DNA of 64,000 bases, taken from the NCBI GenBank assembly GCA_026168455.1, contig JANSJX010000017.1:1-64000 (forward strand), written 5' to 3'. Under the pieces are notes generated by a model, which saw only the letters and a list, made by a program, of their open reading frames with translations, searched no databases and was not told where the DNA came from. Shown here one piece after another: positions 40,401 through 52,003 of the stretch. A program made the position numbers and the translations under genes. How positions within the stretch are numbered: position 1 is the stretch's first letter; the number at the start of each line of letters is the position of its first letter. The stretch is from Theocolax elegans (lineage: Eukaryota > Arthropoda > Insecta > Hymenoptera > Cerocephalidae).

Positions 40401-43400
40401 CTGAATTAAGGAAACTTAAGCTCATTTTAGCTACCTTAAGCTGAAAGTTAGCTCCACTGCAATAAGAACAGTGTCTCCAAGCTGTCTGCGGCTTGAAATG
40501 AGCTGAAACAAGCTGAAACAAGCTGAATAAGACTAAAAATATTTTCCCATTTGTCTAGCAGTGGAAGCTAGGGTCCTAAGCACGTAAGATTTTTTTGACA
40601 GCAATCAGGTTATTAAATACCATAGATTAGAGACAACTATAAGATACCCGTCTATGTGTTGATATTTCGGATGCCGGCAAGAAGCAAAAGTCTGGACTTT
40701 GACTGACTTGCTGTTTCATAACAATTGCAAATGACATTATTGATTTTGGGAAACGTTACAACACTAGCAGGAAACTTAAGCTCATTTTAGCTACCTTAAG
40801 CTGAACATTAGCTCCACTGCAATAAGAACAGTGTCTGCAAGCTGACTGCGGCTTGAAATGAGCTGAAACAAGGAAACTTAACCTCATTTTAGCTACCTCA
40901 AGCTGAACATAGCTAGCTCATTTTTAGTACCTCAAGCTGAAAGTTAGCTCCACTGCAATAGAGCAGTGTCTCCAAGCTGTCTGCGGCTTGAAATGAGCTG
41001 AAACAAGCTGAAACAAGCTGAATAAGACTAAAAAATATTTTTCCCCATTTGTCTAGCAGTGTAAGCTAGGGTCCTAAGCACGTAAGATTTTTTTTGACAG
41101 CAATCAGGTTATAAATACCATAGATTAGAGACAAACTATAAGATACCCGTCTATGTGTTGATATTTCGGATGCCGGCAAGAAGCAAAAGTCTGGACTTTG
41201 ACTGACTTGCTGTTTTCATAACAATTGCAAATGACATTATTGATTTTGGGAAACGTTACAACACTAGCAGGAAACTTAAGCTCATTTTAGCTACCTTAAG
41301 CTGAATGTTAGCTCCACTGCAATAAGAACAGTGTCTCCAAGCTGACTGCGGCTTGAAATGAGCTGAAACAAGGAAACTTAAGCTCATTTTAGCTACCTCA
41401 AGCTGAAAGTTAGCTCCACTGCAATAAGAGCAGTGTCTCCAAGCTGTCTGCGGCTTGAAATGAGCTGAAACAAGCTGAAACAAGCTGAATAAGACTAAAA
41501 ATAGTTTTCCCATTTGTCTAGCAGTGGAAGCTAGGGTCCTAAGCACGTAAGATTTTTTTGACAGCAATCAGGTTATTAAATACCTAGATTAGAGACAACT
41601 ATAAGATACCCGTCTATGTGTTGATATTCGGATGCCGGCAAGAAGCAAAAGTCTGGACTTTGACTGACTTGCTGTTTTCATAACAATTGCAAATGACATT
41701 ATTGATTTTGGGAAACGTTCTATTTAGCTACCTTAAGCTGAATGTTAGCTCCACTGCAATAAGACAGTGTCTCCAAGCTGACTGCGGCTTGAAATGAGCT
41801 GAAACAAGGAAACTTAAGCCTCATTTTAGCTACCTCAAGCTGAAAGTTAGCTCCACTGCAATAAGAGCAGTGTCTCCTAGCTGTCTGCGGCTTGAAATGA
41901 GCTGAAACAAGGAAACTTAACCTCATTTTAGCTACCTTAAGCTGAAAGTTAGCTCCACTGCAATAAGAACAGTGTCTCCAAGCTATCTCCGGCTAGAAAT
42001 GAGCTGAAACAAGGAAACTTAAGCTCATTTTAGCTATCTTAAGCTGAAAGTTAGCTCCACTGCAATAAGAACAGTGTCTCCTAGCTGTCTGCGACTTGAA
42101 ATGAGCTGAAACAAGGAAACTTAAGCTCATTTTAGCTACCTCAAGCTGAAAGTTAGCTCCACTGCAATAAGACAGTGTCTCCAAGCTGTCTGCGGCTTGA
42201 AATGAGCTGAAACAAGGAAACTTAACCTCATTTTAGCTACCTTAAGCTGAAAGTTAGCTCCACTGCAATAAGAACAGTGTCTCCAAGCTATCTCCGGCTA
42301 GAAATGAGCTGAAACAAGGAAACTTAAGCTCATTTTAGCTATCTTAAGCTGAAAGTTAGCTCCACTGCAATAAGAACAGTGTCTCCTAGCTGTCTGCGAC
42401 TTGAAATGAGCTGAAACAAGGAAACTTAAGCTCATTTTAGCTACCTCAAGCTGAAAGTTAGCTCCACTGCAATAAGAGCAGTGTCTCCAAGCTGTCTGCG
42501 GCTTGAAATGAGCTGAAACAAGGAAACTTAACCTCATTTTAGCTACCTTAAGCTGAAAGTTAGCTCCACTGCAATAAGAACAGTGTCTCCAAGCTATCTC
42601 CGGCTAGAAATGAGCTGAAACAAGGAAACTTAAGCTCATTTTAGCTATCTTAAGCTGAAAGTTAGCTCCACTGCAATAAGAACAGTGTCTCCTAGCTGTC
42701 TGCGACTTGAAATGAGCTGAAACAAGGAAACTTAAGCTCATTTTAGCTACCTCAAGCTGAACATTAGCTCCACTGCAATAAGAACAGTTTCTCCAAGCTG
42801 TCTGCGGCTTGAAATGAGCTGAAACAAGGAAACTTAAGCTCATTTTAGTTACCTTAAGCTGAACATTAGCTCCACTGCAATAAGAACAGTGTCTCCAAGC
42901 TGACTGCGGCTTGAAATGAGCTGAAACAAGGAAACTTAACCTCATTTTAGCTACCTTAAGCTGAAAGTTAGCTCCACTGCAATAAGAACAGTGTCTCCTA
43001 GCTGACTGCGGCTTGAAATGAGCTGAAACAAGGAAACTTAAGCTCATTTTAGCTACCTTAAGCTGAAAGTTAGCTCCACTGCAATAAGAACAGTGTCTCC
43101 AAGCTATCTCCGGCTAGAAATGAGCTGAATTAAGGAAACTTAAGCTCATTTTAGCTACCTCAAGCTGAAAGTTAGCTCCACTGCAATAAGAACAGTGTCT
43201 CCAAGCTGTCTGCGGACTTGTAATGAGCTGAAACAAGCTGAAACAAGCTGAATAAGACTAAAATTATTTTCCCATTTGTCTAGCAGTGGAAGCTAGGGTC
43301 CTAAGCACGTAAGATTTTTTGACAGCAATCAGGTTATTAAATACCATAGATTAGAGACAACTATAAGATACCCGTCTATGTGTTGATATTTCGGATGCCG

Positions 43401-44672
43401 GCAAGAAGCAAAAGTCTGGACTTTGACTGACTTGCTGTTTTCATATCAATTGCAAATGACATTATTGATTTTGGGAAACGTTACAACACTAGCAGGAAAC
43501 TTAAGCTCATTTTAGCTACCTTAAGCTGAATGTTAGCTCCACTGCAATAAGAACAGTGTCTCCAAGCTGATCTGCGGCTTGAAATGAGCTGAATACAAGG
43601 AAACTTAAGCTCATTTTAGCTACCTCAAGCTGAAAGTTAGCTCCACTGCAATAAGCGCAGTGCCTCCAAGCTGTCTGCGGCTTGAAATGAGCTGAAACAA
43701 GCTAAAATAAGCTGAATAAGACTAAAAATATTTTCCCATTTGTCTAGCAGTGGAAGCTAGGGTCCTAAGCACGTAAGATTTTTTTGACAGCAATCAGGTT
43801 ATTAAATACCATAGATTAGAGACAACTATAAGATACCCGTCTATGTGTTGATATTTCGGATGCCGGCAAGAAGCAAAAGTCTGGACTTTGACTGACTTGC
43901 TGTTTTCATAACAAATGCAAATGACATTATTGATTTTGGGAAACGTTACAACACTAGCAGGAAACTTAAGCTCATTTTAGCTACCTTAAGCTGAAAGTTA
44001 GCTCCACTGCAATAAGAACAGTGTCTCCAAGCTGTCTGCGGCTTGAAATGAGCTGAAACAAGGAAACTTAAGCTCATTTTAGCTACCTTAAGCTGAAAGT
44101 TAGCTCCACTGCAATAAGAACAGTGTCTCCTAAGCATGCTCCGGCTAGAAATGAGCTGAATTAAGGAAACTTAAGCTCATTTTAGCTACCTTAAGCTGAA
44201 AGTTAGCTCCACTGCAATAAGAACAGTGTCTCCAAGCTATCTCCGGCTAGAAATGAGCTGAATTAAGGAAACTTAAGCTCATTTTAGCTACCTCAAGCTG
44301 AACATTAGCTCCACTGCAATAAGAACAGTTCTCCCAGCTGTCTGCGGCTTGAAATGAGCTGAAACAAGGAAACTTAAGCTCATTTTAGCTATCTAAGCTG
44401 AAAGTTAGCTCCACTGCAATAAGAACAGTGTCTCCTAGCTGTCTGCGACTTGAAGTGAGCTGAAACAAGGAAACTTAAGCTCATTTTAGCTACCTCAAGC
44501 TGAACATTAGCTCCACTGCAATAAGAACAGTTTCTCCAAGCTGTCTGCGGCTTGAAATGAGCTGAATTAAGGAAACTTAAGCTCATTTTAGCTACCTTAA
44601 GCTGAAAGTTAGCTCCACTGCAATAAGAACAGTGTCTCCAAGCTGTCTGCGGCTTGAAATGAGCTGAAACAA

Positions 44673-44723
44673 GCTGAAACAAGCTGAATAAGACTAAAAT
44701 ATTTTCCCATTTGTCTAGCAGTG
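44673..44723 (-). repeat. Severely truncated linker
   Basis: Only about 50 bp of linker remain, ending GTCTAGCAGTG. The sequence then continues in the middle of a monomer at CAAATAAGAACAGTG. The intact monomer reads CCACTGCAATAAGAAC, so CAGTG/CACTG-like similarity may have helped the join. The following monomer is also irregular. Confidence 0.85.
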
Positions 44724-45341
44724 CAAATAAGAACAGTGTCTCCAAGCTGTGCGGCTTGAAATGAGCTAAAACAAGGAAACTTAACCTCATTTTAGCTACC
44801 TTAAGCTGAAAGTTAGCTCCACTGCAATAAGAACAGTGTCTCCAAGCTATCTCCGGCTAGAAATGAGCTGAAACAAGGAAACTTAAGCTCATTTTAGCTA
44901 CCTTAAGCTGAAAGTTAGCTCCACTGCAATAAGAACAGTGTCTCCAAGCCTATCTCCGGCTAGAAATGAGCTGGATTAAGGAAACTTAAGCTCATTTTAG
45001 CTACCTTAAGCTGAAAGTTAGCTCCACTGCAATAAGAACAGTGTCTCCAAGCTGTCTGCGGCTTGAAATGAGCTGAAACAAGCTGAAACAAGCTGAATAA
45101 GACTAAAAATATTTTCCCATTTGTCTAGCAGTGGAAGCTAGGTTCCTAAGCACGTAAGATTTTTTTGACAGCAATCAGGTTATTAAATACCATAGATTAG
45201 AGACAACTATAAGATACCCGTCTATGTGTTGATATTTCGGATGCCGGCAAGAAGCAAAAGTCTGGACTTTGACTGACTTGCTGTTTTCATAACAAATGCA
45301 AATGACATTATTGATTTTGGGAAACGTTACAACACTAGCAG

Positions 45342-48300
45342 GAAACTTAAGCTCATTTTAGCTACCTTAAGCTGAAAGTTAGCTCCACTGCAATAAGAAC
45401 AGTGTCTCCAAGCTGTCTGCGGCTTGAAATGAGCTGAAACAAGGAAACTTAAGCTCATTTTAGCTACCTTAAGCTGAAAGTTAGCTCCACTGCAATAAGA
45501 ACAGTGTCTCCAAGCAATCTCCGGCTAGAAATGAGCTGAATTAAGGAAACTTAAGCTCATTTTAGCTACCTTAAGCTGAAAGTTAGCTCCACTGCAATAA
45601 GAACAGTGTCTCCAAGCTATCTCCGGCTAGAAATGAGCTGAATTAAGGAAACTTAAGCTCATTTTAGCTACCTCAAGCTGAACATTAGCTCCACTGCAAT
45701 AAGAACAGTTTCTCCAAGCTGTCTGCGGCTTGAAATGAGCTGAAACAAGGAAACTTAAGCTCATTTTAGCTATCTTAAGCTGAAAGTTAGCTCCACTGCA
45801 ATAAGAACAGTGTCTCCTAGCTGTCTGCGACTTGAAGTGAGCTGAAACAAGGAAACTTAAGCTCATTTTAGCTACCTCAAGCTGAACATTAGCTCCACTG
45901 CAATAAGAACAGTTTCTCCAAGCTGTCTGCGGCTTGAAATGAGCTGAATTAAGGAAACTTAAGCTCATTTTAGCTACCTTAAGCTGAAAGTTAGCTCCAC
46001 TGCAATAAGAACAGTGTCTCCAAGCTGTCTGCGGCTTGAAATGAGCTGAAACAAGCTGAAACAAGCTGAATAAGACTAAAAATATTTTCCCATTTGTCTA
46101 GCAGTGGAAGCTAGGGTCCTAAGCACGTAAGATTTTTTTGACAGCAATCAGGTTATTAAATACCATAGATTAGAGACAACTATAAGATACCCGTCTATGT
46201 GTTGATATTTCGGATGCCGGCAAGAAGCAAAAGTCTGGACTTTGACTGACTTGCTGTTTTCATAACAATTGCAAATGACATTATTGATTTTGGGAAACGT
46301 TACAACACTAGCAGGAAACTTAAGCTCATTTTAGCTACCTTAAGCTGAACATTAGCTCCACTGCAATAAGAACAGTGTCTGCAAGCTGACTGCGGCTTGA
46401 AATGAGCTGAAACAAGGAAACTTAACCTCATTTTAGCTACCTCAAGCTGAACATTAGCTCCACTGCAATAAGAACAGTTTCTCCAAGCTGTCTGCGGCTT
46501 GAAATGAGCTGAATTAAGGAAACTTAAGCTCATTTTAGCTACCTTAAGCTGAAAGTTAGCTCCACTGCAATAAGAACAGTGTCTCCAAGCTGTCTGCGGC
46601 TTGAAATGAGCTGAAACAAGCTGAAACAAGCTGAATAAGACTAAAAATATTTTCCCATTTGTCTAGCAGTGGAAGCTAGGGTCCTAAGCACGTAAGATTT
46701 TTTTGACAGCAATCAGGTTATTAAATACCATAGATTAGAGACAACTATAAGATACCCGTCTATGTGTTGATATTTCGGATGCCGGCAAGAAGCAAAAGTC
46801 TGGACTTTGACTGACTTGCTGTTTTCATAACAATTGCAAATGACATTATTGATTTTGGGAAACGTTACAACACTAGCAGGAAACTTAAGCTCATTTTAGC
46901 TACCTTAAGCTGAATGTTAGCTCCACTGCAATAAGAACAGTGTCTCCAAGCTGACTGCGGCTTGAAATGAGCTGAAACAAGGAAACTTAAGCTCATTTTA
47001 GCTACCTCAAGCTGAAAGTTAGCTCCACTGCAATAAGAGCAGTGTCTCCAAGCTGTCTGCGGCTTGAAATGAGCTGAAACAAGGAAACTTAACCTCATTT
47101 TAGCTACCTTAAGCTGAAAGTTAGCTCCACTGCAATAAGAACAGTGTCTCCAAGCTATCTCCGGCTAGAAATGAGCTGAAACAAGGAAACTTAAGCTCAT
47201 TTTAGCTATCTTAAGCTGAAAGTTAGCTCCACTGCAATAAGAACAGTGTCTCCTAGCTGTCTGCGACTTGAAATGAGCTGAAACAAGGAAACTTAAGCTC
47301 ATTTTAGCTACCTCAAGCTGAAAGTTAGCTCCACTGCAATAAGAGCAGTGTCTCCAAGCTGTCTGCGGCTTGAAATGAGCTGAAACAAGGAAACTTAACC
47401 TCATTTTAGCTACCTTAAGCTGAAAGTTAGCTCCACTGCAATAAGAACAGTGTCTCCAAGCTATCTCCGGCTAGAAATGAGCTGAAACAAGGAAACTTAA
47501 GCTCATTTTAGCTATCTTAAGCTGAAAGTTAGCTCCACTGCAATAAGAACAGTGTCTCCTAGCTGTCTGCGACTTGAAATGAGCTGAAACAAGGAAACTT
47601 AAGCTCATTTTAGCTACCTCAAGCTGAACATTAGCTCCACTGCAATAAGAACAGTTTCTCCAAGCTGTCTGCGGCTTGAAATGAGCTGAAACAAGGAAAC
47701 TTAAGCTCATTTTAGTTACCTTAAGCTGAACATTAGCTCCACTGCAATAAGAACAGTGTCTCCAAGCTGACTGCGGCTTGAAATGAGCTGAAACAAGGAA
47801 ACTTAACCTCATTTTAGCTACCTTAAGCTGAAAGTTAGCTCCACTGCAATAAGAACAGTGTCTCCTAGCTGACTGCGGCTTGAAATGAGCTGAAACAAGG
47901 AAACTTAAGCTCATTTTAGCTACCTTAAGCTGAAAGTTAGCTCCACTGCAATAAGAACAGTGTCTCCAAGCTATCTCCGGCTAGAAATGAGCTGAATTAA
48001 GGAAACTTAAGCTCATTTTAGCTACCTCAAGCTGAAAGTTAGCTCCACTGCAATAAGAACAGTGTCTCCAAGCTGTCTGCGACTTGTAATGAGCTGAAAC
48101 AAGCTGAAACAAGCTGAATAAGACTAAAATTATTTTCCCATTTGTCTAGCAGTGGAAGCTAGGGTCCTAAGCACGTAAGATTTTTTTGACAGCAATCAGG
48201 TTATTAAATACCATAGATTAGAGACAACTATAAGATACCCGTCTATGTGTTGATATTTCGGATGCCGGCAAGAAGCAAAAGTCTGGACTTTGACTGACTT

Positions 48301-48825
48301 GCTGTTTTCATATCAATTGCAAATGACATTATTGATTTTGGGAAACGTTACAACACTAGCAGGAAACTTAAGCTCATTTTAGCTACCTTAAGCTGAATGT
48401 TAGCTCCACTGCAATAAGAACAGTGTCTCCAAGCTGACTGCGGCTTGAAATGAGCTGAAACAAGGAAACTTAAGCTCATTTTAGCTACCTCAAGCTGAAA
48501 GTTAGCTCCACTGCAATAAGCGCAGTGCCTCCAAGCTGTCTGCGGCTTGAAAGGAGCTGAAACAAGCTAAAACAAGCTGAATAAGACTAAAAATATTTTC
48601 CCATTTGTCTAGCAGTGGAAGCTAGGGTCCTAAGCACGTAAGATTTTTTTGACAGCAATCAGGTTATTAAATACCATAGATTAGAGACAACTATAAGATA
48701 CCCGTCTATGTGTTGATATTTCGGATGCCGGCAAGAAGCAAAAGTCTGGACTTTGACTGACTTGCTGTTTTCATAACAAATGCAAATGACATTATTGATT
48801 TTGGGAAACGTTACAACACTAGCAG
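45342..48825 (-). repeat. Higher-order repeat D, copy 1 (3,484 bp)
   Basis: Monomer runs are 7, 3, 12, 2 with four linkers: 24 x 102 + 4 x 259 = 3,484, an exact fit. It includes one linker with ATGCAAAT and one with CATATCAATTGC, both of which recur in copy 2. Confidence 0.92.
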
Positions 48826-51800
48826 GAAACTTAAGCTCATTTTAGCTACCTTAAGCTGAAAGTTAGCTCCACTGCAATAAGAACAGTGTCTCCAAGCTGT
48901 CTGCGGCTTGAAATGAGCTGAAACAAGGAAACTTAAGCTCATTTTAGCTACCTTAAGCTGAAAGTTAGCTCCACTGCAATAAGAACAGTGTCTCCAAGCA
49001 ATCTCCGGCTAGAAATGAGCTGAATTAAGGAAACTTAAGCTCATTTTAGCTACCTTAAGCTGAAAGTTAGCTCCACTGCAATAAGAACAGTGTCTCCAAG
49101 CTATCTCCGGCTAGAAATGAGCTGAATTAAGGAAACTTAAGCTCATTTTAGCTACCTCAAGCTGAACATTAGCTCCACTGCAATAAGAACAGTTTCTCCA
49201 AGCTGTCTGCGGCTTGAAATGAGCTGAAACAAGGAAACTTAAGCTCATTTTAGCTATCTTAAGCTGAAAGTTAGCTCCACTGCAATAAGAACAGTGTCTC
49301 CTAGCTGTCTGCGACTTGAAGTGAGCTGAAACAAGGAAACTTAAGCTCATTTTAGCTACCTCAAGCTGAACATTAGCTCCACTGCAATAAGAACAGTTTC
49401 TCCAAGCTGTCTGCGGCTTGAAATGAGCTGAATTAAGGAAACTTAAGCTCATTTTAGCTACCTTAAGCTGAAAGTTAGCTCCACTGCAATAAGAACAGTG
49501 TCTCCAAGCTGTCTGCGGCTTGAAATGAGCTGAAACAAGCTGAAACAAGCTGAATAAGACTAAAAATATTTTCCCATTTGTCTAGCAGTGGAAGCTAGGG
49601 TCCTAAGCACGTAAGATTTTTTTGACAGCAATCAGGTTATTAAATACCATAGATTAGAGACAACTATAAGATACCCGTCTATGTGTTGATATTTCGGATG
49701 CCGGCAAGAAGCAAAAGTCTGGACTTTGACTGACTTGCTGTTTTCATAACAATTGCAAATGACATTATTGATTTTGGGAAACGTTACAACACTAGCAGGA
49801 AACTTAAGCTCATTTTAGCTACCTTAAGCTGAACATTAGCTCCACTGCAATAAGAACAGTGTCTGCAAGCTGACTGCGGCTTGAAATGAGCTGAAACAAG
49901 GAAACTTAACCTCATTTTAGCTACCTCAAGCTGAACATTAGCTCCACTGCAATAAGAACAGTTTCTCCAAGCTGTCTGCGGCTTGAAATGAGCTGAATTA
50001 AGGAAACTTAAGCTCATTTTAGCTACCTTAAGCTGAAAGTTAGCTCCACTGCAATAAGAACAGTGTCTCCAAGCTGTCTGCGGCTTGAAATGAGCTGAAA
50101 CAAGCTGAAACAAGCTGAATAAGACTAAAAATATTTTCCCATTTGTCTAGCAGTGGAAGCTAGGGTCCTAAGCACGTAAGATTTTTTTGACAGCAATCAG
50201 GTTATTAAATACCATAGATTAGAGACAACTATAAGATACCCGTCTATGTGTTGATATTTCGGATGCCGGCAAGAAGCAAAAGTCTGGACTTTGACTGACT
50301 TGCTGTTTTCATAACAATTGCAAATGACATTATTGATTTTGGGAAACGTTACAACACTAGCAGGAAACTTAAGCTCATTTTAGCTACCTTAAGCTGAATG
50401 TTAGCTCCACTGCAATAAGAACAGTGTCTCCAAGCTGACTGCGGCTTGAAATGAGCTGAAACAAGGAAACTTAAGCTCATTTTAGCTACCTCAAGCTGAA
50501 AGTTAGCTCCACTGCAATAAGAGCAGTGTCTCCAAGCTGTCTGCGGCTTGAAATGAGCTGAAACAAGGAAACTTAACCTCATTTTAGCTACCTTAAGCTG
50601 AAAGTTAGCTCCACTGCAATAAGAACAGTGTCTCCAAGCTATCTCCGGCTAGAAATGAGCTGAAACAAGGAAACTTAAGCTCATTTTAGCTATCTTAAGC
50701 TGAAAGTTAGCTCCACTGCAATAAGAACAGTGTCTCCTAGCTGTCTGCGACTTGAAATGAGCTGAAACAAGGAAACTTAAGCTCATTTTAGCTACCTCAA
50801 GCTGAACATTAGCTCCACTGCAATAAGAACAGTTTCTCCAAGCTGTCTGCGGCTTGAAATGAGCTGAAACAAGGAAACTTAAGCTCATTTTAGTTACCTT
50901 AAGCTGAACATTAGCTCCACTGCAATAAGAACAGTGTCTCCAAGCTGACTGCGGCTTGAAATGAGCTGAAACAAGGAAACTTAACCTCATTTTAGCTACC
51001 TTAAGCTGAAAGTTAGCTCCACTGCAATAAGAACAGTGTCTCCTAGCTGACTGCGGCTTGAAATGAGCTGAAACAAGGAAACTTAAGCTCATTTTAGCTA
51101 CCTTAAGCTGAAAGTTAGCTCCACTGCAATAAGAACAGTGTCTCCAAGCTATCTCCGGCTAGAAATGAGCTGAATTAAGGAAACTTAAGCTCATTTTAGC
51201 TACCTCAAGCTGAAAGTTAGCTCCACTGCAATAAGAACAGTGTCTCCAAGCTGTCTGCGACTTGTAATGAGCTGAAACAAGCTGAAACAAGCTGAATAAG
51301 ACTAAAATTATTTTCCCATTTGTCTAGCAGTGGAAGCTAGGGTCCTAAGCACGTAAGATTTTTTTGACAGCAATCAGGTTATTAAATACCATAGATTAGA
51401 GACAACTATAAGATACCCGTCTATGTGTTGATATTTCGGATGCCGGCAAGAAGCAAAAGTCTGGACTTTGACTGACTTGCTGTTTTCATATCAATTGCAA
51501 ATGACATTATTGATTTTGGGAAACGTTACAACACTAGCAGGAAACTTAAGCTCATTTTAGCTACCTTAAGCTGAATGTTAGCTCCACTGCAATAAGAACA
51601 GTGTCTCCAAGCTGACTGCGGCTTGAAATGAGCTGAAACAAGGAAACTTAAGCTCATTTTAGCTACCTCAAGCTGAAAGTTAGCTCCACTGCAATAAGCG
51701 CAGTGCCTCCAAGCTGTCTGCGGCTTGAAAGGAGCTGAAACAAGCTAAAACAAGCTGAATAAGACTAAAAATATTTTCCCATTTGTCTAGCAGTGGAAGC

Positions 51801-52003
51801 TAGGGTCCTAAGCACGTAAGATTTTTTTGACAGCAATCAGGTTATTAAATACCATAGATTAGAGACAACTATAAGATACCCGTCTATGTGTTGATATTTC
51901 GGATGCCGGCAAGAAGCAAAAGTCTGGACTTTGACTGACTTGCTGTTTTCATAACAATTGCAAATGACATTATTGATTTTGGGAAACGTTACAACACTAG
52001 CAG
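48826..52003 (-). repeat. Higher-order repeat D, copy 2, shortened by three monomers (3,178 bp)
   Basis: Order 7, 3, 9, 2. Everything up to 50,650 lies 3,484 bp after copy 1 (45,627 with 49,111, 46,300 with 49,784, 46,865 with 50,349). After that the offset is 3,178, so exactly 306 bp, three monomers, are absent from the third run. Confidence 0.92.

Larger units (their letters stand above)
36291..45341 (-). repeat. Mosaic part of the array with GAATTAAGG-type monomers
   Basis: Linker spacing is irregular here (8, 2, 7, 11, 7, a broken run, 2, 15, 2, 7, a broken run). Many monomers end GAGCTGAATTAAGGAAAC instead of GAGCTGAAACAAGGAAAC, a variant rare to the left of 36,700. Two linkers are truncated (37,438 and 44,723) and one monomer run is scrambled near 40,905-40,930. 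Parts match the next region at offsets of 5,543 (40,084 with 45,627) and 4,867 (42,298 with 47,165). Confidence 0.82.
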
